This document shows positions 1-6,142 of a stretch of DNA of 6,305 bases, in pieces. Under the pieces are notes generated by a model that saw only the letters and a program-made list of their open reading frames with translations, did not search any database and was not told the origin of the DNA. Where the stretch lies: positions 1-6,305 of the forward strand of contig JAGWSE010000130.1 of NCBI GenBank assembly GCA_028869395.1. The letters are read 5' to 3'. A program made the translations under genes and the position numbers. Numbering within the stretch: position 1 is the stretch's first letter; each line of letters opens with the position of its first letter. The DNA comes from Alphaproteobacteria bacterium (GTDB taxonomy: Bacteria > Pseudomonadota > Alphaproteobacteria > Caulobacterales > Caulobacteraceae).

Positions 1-17
1 GACCCGCCGTGGCGGCG

Positions 18-24
18 CCGTCAA
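18..24 (-). promoter_or_regulatory. Possible -35 element of a divergent gene beyond the left edge
   Basis: Read on the minus strand this is TTGACGG, a perfect match to the Caulobacter housekeeping -35 consensus TTGACGS. Only 17 bases remain before the window edge, so the matching -10 cannot be seen. If real, it drives a gene leaving the window to the left, divergent from the acyl-CoA dehydrogenase. A seven-base match alone is weak evidence. Confidence 0.25.
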
Positions 25-130
25 ACCCCACCGATGGGCGGGGGGAGCGAGGGCGGAGGCGCCTTCGGTTATTCCCTCGCGACCGCTGCAACGATTAGAA
101 GGGCGCTCACCATTCGAGGAATGAGCCGCC

Positions 131-1879
131 ATGACCTTCCGCGCCCCGGTCCGCGACATCGCCTTTGCGCTGCAGACGGTGGGCCATCCCGCCCTGCTGG
201 CCCGCGCCTTCCCGGAGCTCGACGAGGACACCGTCGCCGCGGTGCTCGAGGCGGCGGCCGCCTTCGCCGACGCCGAACTCGCGCCCCTGAACCGCCGCGG
301 CGACCTGGAGGGCGCCACGTTCGAGAACGGCGCGGTGCGCGCCGCTCCGGGCTTCGCGGCGGCCTATCAGGCCTTCGTGGCCGGCGGCTGGAACTCGCTG
401 TCGGCCGATCCGGAGCATGGCGGCCAGGGGCTGTCGAAGGCGCTGGAGCTGTCCGTCTTCGAGATGGTGCATGCGGCCAACATGGCGTTCGGCCTCTGCC
501 CCATGCTGACGCAGGCGGCGATCGAGGCGCTGACCCTGCACGGGACCGAGCGGCAGAAGCGTATCGTGCTGCCGAAGCTGGTCTCCGGCGAGTGGCCCGG
601 GTGCATGGTGCTGACCGAGCCGCAGGCGGGCTCCGACCTGGCTGCGCTCACCACCCGGGCGGAGCCGGACGGCGAAGGCGGATGGCGCCTGCACGGCCAG
701 AAGATCTTCATCACCTGGGGCGACCACGACGCGGCCGACAACATCATCCACCTGGTGCTGGCCCGCACGCCCGACGCGCCGCCCGGGGTGAAGGGAATCA
801 GCCTGTTCCTGACCTCCAAGCACCTGCTGGACGAAGACGGCCGGCCGGGCGCGCGCAACGATTTCCGGCCCGGCTCCATCGAGCACAAGCTGGGCATCCA
901 TGCCTCGCCCACCTGCGTGATGCTGTACGAGGGCGCGAAGGCCGAGCTGGTCGGCGAACTCGGCCAGGGCCTGCCGCACATGTTCGTCATGATGAACGCG
1001 GCCCGCCTGCAGGTGGGCGTCCAGGGCGTGGCGATCGCCGAGCGGGCCTTCCAGCAGGCGCTGGCGTTTTCCCAGGAGCGGCGGCAGGGCAAGGCGGTCT
1101 GGTCGGGCGACTATCCCGCGCCGATCTACGACCATCCCGACGTGCGCCGGATGTTGATGCTGATGAAAGCCAAGATCGAGGCCGCGCGGGCGATCTGCCT
1201 GACCACCGGGGTGCTTTCCGACCTGGCGCGGCGCGCCGACAGCGAGGAGGAGCAGGCGGCCGCCAAGGCGCGGCAGGAGCTGCTCACCCCCATCGCCAAG
1301 GCCTGGTCGACGGACGTCGGCGTGGAGGTCGCCTCGCTGGGCGTGCAGGTGCATGGCGGCATGGGCTTCATCGAGGAGACGGGGGCGGCCCAGCACTACC
1401 GGGACGCGCGCATCGCGCCGATCTACGAGGGCACCAACGGCATCCAGGCCAACGACCTGGCGGGCCGCAAGGTGGGCATGGGCCAGGGCGCGGTGATGCG
1501 CGAGCTCTGCGCCGAGATGCTACTGACCGCGCAGACGCTCACCGACTGCCCCGGGCTGGAGGGCGTGGGCCGACGGCTCGCCCAGGGCGCGGCGGCGCTG
1601 GAGCATGCGACCGAGTGGATGATCGCCCACGGCGGACCGGACGCGCTGTCGGCGGCGAGCCCTTACCTGAAACTCGCGGGCGACGTGATCGGCGGCTGGA
1701 TGCTGGCGCGCCAGGCGCTGGCCGCGGGCGAGAGCGACGACCCCTGGCTGCAGAGCAAGGCGGCGCTGGCGAGGCTCTATTCCGGCCAGGTGCTGGCCGC
1801 AGCCCCGGGCCTGGCGGAGGGGCTGACGGACGGGGCGGCCGACCTGGAGGCGACCGAGGCGGCGGCGCTGGCAGGGTGA
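131..1879 (+). CDS. Acyl-CoA dehydrogenase, long DmdC-like subgroup (582 aa)
   Basis: This is an FAD-dependent enzyme that would introduce a trans-2,3 double bond into an acyl-CoA and pass electrons to ETF; it is cytosolic. The order is a short N-terminal extension with the APLN..GD signature (about residues 50-58), the helical N domain, the middle beta domain opened by CMVLTEPQAGSDL (158-170), then the C-terminal helical domain with KLGIHASPTC, VHGGMGF and IYEGTNGIQ. Glu433 in YEGT is the expected catalytic base. About 130 residues follow it, matching the Acyl-CoA_dh_C extension of the roughly 590-residue subgroup that includes 3-methylmercaptopropionyl-CoA dehydrogenase DmdC, rather than ordinary dehydrogenases of about 380 residues. 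The ATG at 131 follows GAGGA (116-120) at 10 bases; an ATG at 121 is in another frame. The substrate cannot be read from sequence: many paralogues serve fatty or aromatic acyl-CoAs, and no DMSP genes lie nearby. The family is certain and the substrate open. Confidence 0.95.
   Translation: MTFRAPVRDIAFALQTVGHPALLARAFPELDEDTVAAVLEAAAAFADAELAPLNRRGDLEGATFENGAVRAAPGFAAAYQAFVAGGWNSLSADPEHGGQGLSKALELSVFEMVHAANMAFGLCPMLTQAAIEALTLHGTERQKRIVLPKLVSGEWPGCMVLTEPQAGSDLAALTTRAEPDGEGGWRLHGQKIFITWGDHDAADNIIHLVLARTPDAPPGVKGISLFLTSKHLLDEDGRPGARNDFRPGSIEHKLGIHASPTCVMLYEGAKAELVGELGQGLPHMFVMMNAARLQVGVQGVAIAERAFQQALAFSQERRQGKAVWSGDYPAPIYDHPDVRRMLMLMKAKIEAARAICLTTGVLSDLARRADSEEEQAAAKARQELLTPIAKAWSTDVGVEVASLGVQVHGGMGFIEETGAAQHYRDARIAPIYEGTNGIQANDLAGRKVGMGQGAVMRELCAEMLLTAQTLTDCPGLEGVGRRLAQGAAALEHATEWMIAHGGPDALSAASPYLKLAGDVIGGWMLARQALAAGESDDPWLQSKAALARLYSGQVLAAAPGLAEGLTDGAADLEATEAAALAG
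1849..1866 (+). repeat. Direct repeat copy 1 (18 bp), 3' end of the dehydrogenase gene
   Basis: The 18 bases GGCGACCGAGGCGGCGGC are identical to 3799-3816 and are read in the same frame, giving ATEAAA near the end of both proteins. It may be chance in GC-rich alanine codons. Confidence 0.5.
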
Positions 1880-1907
1880 CCGCGCGCGACTTCAGAGGCG
1901 AAGCAAT

Positions 1908-1927
1908 CGGCGGTTGAGAGACCGCCG
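1908..1927 (+). terminator. Stem-loop after the dehydrogenase gene, possible terminator
   Basis: A perfect 7-bp stem, CGGCGGT / ACCGCCG, with a 6-base loop TGAGAG starts 29 bases after the dehydrogenase stop codon, in the 102-base gap before the kinase gene. It is followed only by TTCTCC, not a real T tract, so it could be a weak intrinsic terminator, a Rho-assisted end or an mRNA 3' stabiliser. No convincing promoter is visible between it and the kinase start, so read-through cannot be excluded. Confidence 0.45.
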
Positions 1928-1969
1928 TTCTCCAGCGCTTTACCATTGGCGGCTAGGGTCGCCGGCTCA

Positions 1970-1976
1970 GAGGGAG
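1970..1976 (+). promoter_or_regulatory. Ribosome binding site that sets the kinase start
   Basis: GAGGGAG lies 5 bases before the ATG at 1982. It favours this start over an in-frame TTG at 1946, which has no purine-rich site in front and would add only 12 residues. Confidence 0.7.
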
Positions 1977-1981
1977 CCGAG

Positions 1982-3874
1982 ATGGCCGAAGCCCATTCCC
2001 GATCGCCCACCGGCCAGGGACCGACAGGCCATGGGCTGAACGCCTATCAGCTGATCCTCGGCGGAATGGTGTTCCCGATCTGGGGACACTTTCTGTTCGA
2101 CGCCCTGGCCGGCGGGTGCCTGGCGCTGCTCGGCCACCCCTGGACCGGCGCGCTCATGTTCGCCTCCTCGGCGGGGATCGACATCCTCCAGCAGGGCGCG
2201 GTCCGCCGCTGGCTGGCCGAAAGCGACGGCGTGGCGCCGGTGTCGGGCCTGCGCAAGCTGGCCGCCCTCTGCGCACTGCGCATGGCCGTCTATCTGGCGC
2301 CCACGACCTATCTCGCGGCGACCGGTGGGGCGGCGGAGGCGATCTACTTCGCGATCCAGCTCTGCTCGCTGTTCGCGCTGGCCCAGGCCTCGGGCGCGCT
2401 GTCGAGGCTGATCTACTGGGGTCTGGCGGGGCCATTGCTGGGCGCCCTGGCCGTGGCGATCGCTCTGCACCTGCCCGGTCTGCCCGCGCTGGGTTGCGCG
2501 CTGGGCCTGGGCGCCCTCGTCTTGCTGGCCGGCATCATCTCGACCAACACCCACCAGGCGATCTCGAGCTGGCACGCGGCGTTCCAGGCCAATGTGGCGA
2601 TGGTCGACGAGCTCGGCGCGGCCCGCGACCAGGCCATCGCCGAGCGCGAGGCGGCCAACGCCGCCCGCGAGGAGGCCCGCCGGGCGAACCGGGCCAAGTC
2701 GAACTTCCTGGCCACCATGAGCCATGAGATCCGCACCCCGATGAACGGCGTGCTGGGGATGGCGCAGTTGCTCAAGCGCGACGAGGTCGACCCCGCGCAG
2801 TCCGAGCGGATCGAGGTGCTGATCGAGAGCGGCGAGCATCTGCTCTCGATCCTGAACGACATTCTGGACGTCTCGAAGATCGACGCCGGGCGGCTGGACA
2901 TCAACGCGGAGCCGGAGGACGTGCGCCTGCTGCTCGAGCGGCTGGTCGGCTTCTGGGGCCCGCGGGCCGACGAGAAGGGCGTGGCCCTGCGGTTGAAGGT
3001 GTCCGAAAGCGTGCCGGCCGGCATGCTGGTGGACGCCCTGCGCCTGCGCCAGATCCTGTTCAACCTGGTCGGCAACGCCCTCAAGTTCACCGACCAGGGC
3101 ATGGTCGAGGTGGTGGCCGAAGCCGCCGCCAACGGGGAAGGCGCGGTGCTGTTGTACCTGGCGGTGCGCGACACCGGCCTCGGCATCGCGCCGCAGGACC
3201 TGCCCAAGCTGTTCGACCGCTTCAGCCAGGCCGACGACTCGGAGATGCGGCGGTTCGGTGGAACCGGCCTGGGGCTCGCCATCGCCAAGCAGCTGACCGA
3301 GCTGATGGGCGGCCGGATCTGGGCCGAGAGCACGCCCGGCGAAGGCTCGACCTTCCGCATCAAGCTGCCGCTGGCCGTCGCCGATCTCGCGGCGCGCACC
3401 CCCGCCGCGGCGTCGGAGGAGGCCGAGGTCCCGACCGGGCTCAGGGTCCTGGCCGTCGACGACAACGCGGTGAACCTGCTGGTGCTCGAGCAGATGCTGA
3501 CGACGTTCGGCGCCCATGTGGCCAAGGCCTCGAGCGGACGCGAAGCGCTGGAGGCGCTGGCCGCCGAGGCCTTCGACATCGTGCTCCTGGACATCCAGAT
3601 GCCGGAGATGACCGGCATCGAGGTGCTCGAGCGGCTGCGCGGCGCCGCCGGGCCGAACCGGCACGCGCCTGTGGTGGCGCTGACCGCCGACGTCACCTCC
3701 GGCGGGCGCGAGCGCTACTTCGAACTCGGCTTCACCGAACACGCCGCAAAGCCGATCCAGATCCAGGACGTTTTGGAGACCATCGCCCGCGCCCTGACGG
3801 CGACCGAGGCGGCGGCTACGCCGCCTGCAGATCGGGCAGGTCGTGGAGAGCGGCGTCGAGTCCCCGGCCCATGA
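1982..3874 (+). CDS. Membrane-bound hybrid sensor histidine kinase with C-terminal receiver (630 aa)
   Basis: This is a two-component sensor that should autophosphorylate on His and pass the phosphate to its own receiver Asp. Residues about 22-187 form some six hydrophobic membrane helices with almost no extracytoplasmic loop; I recognise no named sensor domain in them. Residues about 205-238 are a charged coiled coil. HisKA follows with the H-box ATMSHEIRTPMNG (His248), then HATPase with N-box NLVGNALKF (361-369, key Asn365), G1 DTGLG (Asp397), F-box LFDRFSQAD and G2 FGGTGLGL (425-432). The receiver has Asp493/Asp494, phosphoacceptor Asp537 in LLDIQMPEM, Thr568 and Lys590, so all switch residues are present. 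No Hpt domain or partner regulator lies in the window; the phosphate must go to an unlinked phosphotransferase, as is common in Caulobacter-type bacteria. The last roughly 20 residues are a proline/arginine-rich tail encoded opposite the end of the amidohydrolase gene and probably carry no conserved function. The signal sensed is unknown. Confidence 0.93.
   Translation: MAEAHSRSPTGQGPTGHGLNAYQLILGGMVFPIWGHFLFDALAGGCLALLGHPWTGALMFASSAGIDILQQGAVRRWLAESDGVAPVSGLRKLAALCALRMAVYLAPTTYLAATGGAAEAIYFAIQLCSLFALAQASGALSRLIYWGLAGPLLGALAVAIALHLPGLPALGCALGLGALVLLAGIISTNTHQAISSWHAAFQANVAMVDELGAARDQAIAEREAANAAREEARRANRAKSNFLATMSHEIRTPMNGVLGMAQLLKRDEVDPAQSERIEVLIESGEHLLSILNDILDVSKIDAGRLDINAEPEDVRLLLERLVGFWGPRADEKGVALRLKVSESVPAGMLVDALRLRQILFNLVGNALKFTDQGMVEVVAEAAANGEGAVLLYLAVRDTGLGIAPQDLPKLFDRFSQADDSEMRRFGGTGLGLAIAKQLTELMGGRIWAESTPGEGSTFRIKLPLAVADLAARTPAAASEEAEVPTGLRVLAVDDNAVNLLVLEQMLTTFGAHVAKASSGREALEALAAEAFDIVLLDIQMPEMTGIEVLERLRGAAGPNRHAPVVALTADVTSGGRERYFELGFTEHAAKPIQIQDVLETIARALTATEAAATPPADRAGRGERRRVPGP
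3799..3816 (+). repeat. Direct repeat copy 2 (18 bp), 3' end of the kinase gene
   Basis: Identical to 1849-1866 and read in the same frame (ATEAAA). It ends just where the amidohydrolase stop codon begins on the other strand. Confidence 0.5.
3807..3826. terminator. Perfect hairpin at the convergent kinase/amidohydrolase junction
   Basis: An 8-bp perfect GC-rich stem, AGGCGGCG / CGCCGCCT, closes a four-base loop GCTA. The amidohydrolase stop codon (TAG, complement of 3816-3818) lies in the loop, and the last codons of the kinase gene run through it. Being symmetric it would form in transcripts from either strand. There is no T tract on either side, so a role as a bidirectional terminator, Rho-dependent or as an RNA 3' end protector, is inference. 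Confidence 0.4.
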
Positions 3875-4997
3875 GGTCGATGAAGTTGTCGCGGTAGAAC
3901 TTCCGCTTCACCGCCTCCGACGCGCCCTCGAGATTGTCGTTGAACCGCTTGAGCGGATTGCGGCCGCCTTCCACGTGCGGGAAATCGGAGGAGAAGAGGA
4001 CCATGTCCTCGGACGAGTTCTCCAGGATCCAGCGGACGTCCTCGTGCGGATAGGGCGTGACGCGCAACTGGCGCATTAGGATCTCGCTGGGCCTGGCCGA
4101 CAACCTCTGCAGCCGCTCCTCCTTGCCGAACGCCGCGCATCCGGAATCCAGGAACTTCATCAGGCTTGGCAACCAGGAGGCGCCCAGCTCGATCGCGCCG
4201 AACTTCAGGCGCGGGAACCTGTCGAAGACGCCATCGATGACCAGCGCCGACAGCGTCTGCCAGACCGACAGCGGGATCGCCATGAAGGTGAGCGAGGTGA
4301 AGTTCTCGTCGCCGCCGTGGAAGTCCTTCACGAACGGAAGGCCGTTCTCCAGGTAGTCGCGATGCATCTTCTCCTCCCCACCCACGTGGAAGAGGATCGG
4401 CACGCCGGCGTCCTGCGCGACCGCCCAGAGCGGATCGAGCTCGACGTGGCTGGGCGAGAAGTTCGGCGGGTGGCGGGAAGGCACGACCAGGGCCTTGCAG
4501 CCCAGCGCCAGAGCCTCGCGGGCGATCTGCGGCGCGCGCGCCCGGTCGATGAGCGGCACGTAGCCGGTGGCGAGCAGGCGGCGGTCGACGGAGCAGAACT
4601 CCGTCATCATCCGGTTGTGGGCGCGAGCAGCCTCGACCGCGAGTTCGACCTCGCCCTTCTGCTCCAGGCCGAAGTTGGACAGGCAGGCGGTGGTGAAGAC
4701 GAGCTGCGAGGTGAAGCCCAGATAATCCAGGGTCTTCGGCCGATCGTCGCTGCGGAAGGCGCCCAGCGCCTCGTAGTTCTTGCGCAGGAGGACGTTGGCC
4801 TCGGCCGCGGCGCGGAATTCCGGGTCGTCGTGCTGCGCCTGGGCCTTCTGCGACCAGTGGGGGGACTCGTCGCCGCGGCCGGTCTTCTCGACGAAGGCGG
4901 CGCGGAGCTTGGGATCGATGTAGCGGTTGATCGTCCCCGGCAGCTCCATGATGTGGCTGTCGGCGTCGTGCACGGTTTGGCCCTGGACGTACGGCAT
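3816..4997 (-). CDS. Amidohydrolase-2 family metal-dependent hydrolase or decarboxylase (393 aa)
   Basis: This is a cytosolic TIM-barrel enzyme of the amidohydrolase-2 (ACMSD-like) family, whose members hydrolyse or decarboxylate cyclic and aromatic acids using a divalent metal. The family signs are DADSHIME at the N-terminus (Asp13 and His15 in the place of the first-strand metal ligands), FHVGG with His204, and SSDFPH with Asp338 near the C-terminus, the expected last-strand ligand. Length is normal for the roughly 350-400 residue group. The start is the ATG at 4997 because AGGGAGG (5005-5011) sits 7 bases ahead; an in-frame ATG at 5027 would add ten residues that do not look like the family and would place the ribosome site inside the gene. 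It stands alone: convergent with the kinase, which it overlaps by 59 bases, and divergent from the glycosylase. The substrate cannot be inferred; relatives are numerous in Caulobacter-type and actinobacterial genomes with aromatic or fatty-acid catabolism, which the dehydrogenase in this window would suit. Confidence 0.92.
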   Translation of the reverse strand: MPYVQGQTVHDADSHIMELPGTINRYIDPKLRAAFVEKTGRGDESPHWSQKAQAQHDDPEFRAAAEANVLLRKNYEALGAFRSDDRPKTLDYLGFTSQLVFTTACLSNFGLEQKGEVELAVEAARAHNRMMTEFCSVDRRLLATGYVPLIDRARAPQIAREALALGCKALVVPSRHPPNFSPSHVELDPLWAVAQDAGVPILFHVGGEEKMHRDYLENGLPFVKDFHGGDENFTSLTFMAIPLSVWQTLSALVIDGVFDRFPRLKFGAIELGASWLPSLMKFLDSGCAAFGKEERLQRLSARPSEILMRQLRVTPYPHEDVRWILENSSEDMVLFSSDFPHVEGGRNPLKRFNDNLEGASEAVKRKFYRDNFIDLMGRGLDAALHDLPDLQAA

Positions 4998-5004
4998 GCG
5001 ACAT

Positions 5005-5011
5005 CCTCCCT
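5005..5011 (-). promoter_or_regulatory. Ribosome binding site that sets the amidohydrolase start
   Basis: On the minus strand this reads AGGGAGG, a strong Shine-Dalgarno 7 bases before the ATG at 4997. It rules against the longer in-frame start at 5027. It also lies in the 16-base space between the two divergent start codons. Confidence 0.75.
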
Positions 5012-5013
5012 GT

Positions 5014-5610
5014 ATGGTTGGGCACATTTCACGCCCCGGCGCGGAGGCGCGTCAAGGTGAGGTCTTCGCGCTGGAGCCCGTCGCCGCGGCGCGCGCCCTG
5101 ATCGGCTGGACCCTCACCGTGGACGGCGTGGGGGGCGTCATCGTCGAGACCGAGGCCTACCACCACGAGGATCCGGCCTCGCACAGCTTCTCCGGCCCCA
5201 CGGCGCGCAATGCGGTGATGTTCGGCCCGCCGGGCCGCGCCTACGTCTACCGCTCCTATGGCATCCACTGGTGCCTGAACGCCGTCTGCGGACCCGATCC
5301 CGGCAGCGCCGTGCTGATCCGGGCGCTGGAGCCGACGCACGGGACGGAGATCATGCGCGAACGGCGCGGCGTCGAGGACGTGCGCCAGCTCTGCTCCGGG
5401 CCAGGCAAGCTCTGCCAGGCGCTGGCGGTCAACCGCGCGCTGGATGGCGCGCGGCTGGACGCGGCGCCGTTCGAGATGGCGCCGCCCGACCGCGAGCCCG
5501 CCCTCGTAGCGGGCCCGCGGATCGGCATCACGCGCGCGGCGGACCTCGCGTGGCGGTTCGGGCTGAAGGGGTCGCGGTTCCTGAGCCGGCCGTTCCCGCA
5601 GGCGCGCTAG
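5014..5610 (+). CDS. mpg: 3-methyladenine DNA glycosylase, AAG/MPG family (198 aa)
   Basis: This is a monofunctional base-excision repair enzyme that flips out and removes alkylated purines such as 3-methyladenine and related lesions. Landmarks match human AAG: IVETEAY with Glu47 in the place of catalytic Glu125 and Tyr49 as Tyr127; H57 as His136; ARNAVMFGPPG; YVYRSYG with Tyr82 as the intercalating Tyr162; LCSGPGKLCQAL (126-137) and a C-terminal GPRIGI. The loop between Tyr49 and His57 is one residue shorter than in human AAG. The start is unsure. ATG 5014 keeps the family's N-terminal aromatic/helix segment (VFALEPVAAARALIG) but has no ribosome site in front. ATG 4996 is the other in-frame choice and would overlap the amidohydrolase start. 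A good AAGGTGAGG at 5054-5062 is followed 8 bases later only by an in-frame CTG at 5071, which would clip the conserved segment. The stop codon shares CTAG with the convergent peroxiredoxin gene. The product is sure; the start is about 65% sure. Confidence 0.92.
   Translation: MVGHISRPGAEARQGEVFALEPVAAARALIGWTLTVDGVGGVIVETEAYHHEDPASHSFSGPTARNAVMFGPPGRAYVYRSYGIHWCLNAVCGPDPGSAVLIRALEPTHGTEIMRERRGVEDVRQLCSGPGKLCQALAVNRALDGARLDAAPFEMAPPDREPALVAGPRIGITRAADLAWRFGLKGSRFLSRPFPQAR
5026..5055 (-). promoter_or_regulatory. Candidate promoter of the amidohydrolase, inside the glycosylase 5' end
   Basis: On the minus strand TTGACG (5050-5055; TTGACGC matches the Caulobacter -35 consensus TTGACGS perfectly) is followed after 18 bases by TGAAAT (5026-5031), four of six matches to TATAAT. 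Transcription would begin near 5019 and leave a short leader holding the AAGGGAGG-type ribosome site before the ATG at 4997. All of it lies within the first 14 codons of the glycosylase if that gene starts at 5014. Confidence 0.45.
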
Positions 5611-5619
5611 AGCTGCGCC
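5601..5619. terminator. Small hairpin at the convergent glycosylase/peroxiredoxin junction
   Basis: GGCGC (5601-5605) pairs with GCGCC (5615-5619), extended by one G-T wobble, around the loop CTAGAGC. Both stop codons, TAG at 5608-5610 (+) and TAG at 5609-5607 (-), lie in that loop. The stem is short and has no T tract; termination in either direction is only possible, not shown. Confidence 0.3.
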
Positions 5620-6089
5620 AGCAGGTAGTCCGCCGAGGAGACGCGGAATTCGCCGCCTTCCTCGACGTTGAGCTCCTTCACCACGCCGTCGTCGACGATC
5701 ATGGAGTAGCGCTGCGAGCGCTGGCCCATGCCGAAGCGCGACGCGTCGAGCTCGAGGCCCACGGCGCGTGCGAACTCCCCGCCGCCGTCGGCCAGCATGA
5801 CGATGTCGTCGCCGACGGCCTGGTCCTCGGCCCAGGCGCGCATCACGAAGGCGTCGTTGACCGAGACGCAGGCGATCACGTCGACGCCCTTGCCGCGGAT
5901 CTCCTGGGCCTTCTGCTTGAAGCCCGGCAGGTGCTTGGCCGAGCAGGTCGGGGTGAACGCGCCCGGCAGGGCGAACAGGGCCACGGTCTTGCCCTTGAAC
6001 ACCTCGTCGCTGGTGATCGGGGCCGGCCCGTCGGCCGTGAAGCGCATGAAAGTCGCCTGGGGCAGCTTTTCGCCGACCTTGATCGTCAT
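5607..6089 (-). CDS. Peroxiredoxin, Prx5-type (160 aa)
   Basis: This is a cytosolic thiol peroxidase reducing hydrogen peroxide and organic hydroperoxides. The thioredoxin-fold signature PGAFTPTCS (42-50) carries Pro42, Thr46 and peroxidatic Cys49; Arg127 in SQRYSMIV is the conserved active-site arginine. Length and the FALPGAFTPTCS/GVDVIACVSVNDAF pattern place it in the Prx5 (redoxin) group. A second cysteine, Cys74, matches Cys72 of human PRDX5, but the C-terminal resolving cysteine (human Cys151) is missing: aligned by eye, Val150 is there. It therefore probably works as a 1-Cys enzyme recycled by glutathione/glutaredoxin or another outside thiol. The start is firm: GGAGGG (6095-6100) lies 5 bases before the ATG at 6089. 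It is monocistronic in this window, ending against the glycosylase gene and divergent from the YqgE-like gene; a candidate promoter lies about 55 bases upstream. Confidence 0.95.
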   Translation of the reverse strand: MTIKVGEKLPQATFMRFTADGPAPITSDEVFKGKTVALFALPGAFTPTCSAKHLPGFKQKAQEIRGKGVDVIACVSVNDAFVMRAWAEDQAVGDDIVMLADGGGEFARAVGLELDASRFGMGQRSQRYSMIVDDGVVKELNVEEGGEFRVSSADYLLAQL

Positions 6090-6142
6090 GGAGTCCCTCC
6101 GCTCGCGGATCCGTCTGGCGGCCTTGGCGCCGCCGCCCGGCT

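Noticed and set aside
26..43. CCCCACC / GGCGGGG stem near the left edge as a terminator
   Set aside because: One mismatch, no T tract and no gene seen ending there.
2..124. Possible tail of an upstream plus-strand gene ending at TGA 122-124
   Set aside because: The translation is short, without recognisable pattern, and lacks the codon character of the neighbouring genes; not enough to call.
34..1917. Long plus-strand open frame (627 codons) over the dehydrogenase gene in another frame
   Set aside because: Arginine/glycine/alanine-rich translation with no family motif; stop-free only because the DNA is very GC-rich.
1952..1959. GCTAGGGT as a -10 box for the kinase gene
   Set aside because: Poor match after GCTA, and no -35 at a suitable distance; TTGAGAG at 1914-1920 is too far and lies in the stem-loop.
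1967..3742. 591-codon minus-strand frame opposite the kinase gene, and a 427-codon one at 2413-3696
   Set aside because: Both translate to low-complexity sequence with no recognisable domain, while the plus strand has every kinase and receiver motif.
3715..5025. 436-codon minus-strand frame in a second frame over the amidohydrolase gene
   Set aside because: No motifs; the frame ending at 3816 carries the metal-ligand motifs and the ribosome site.
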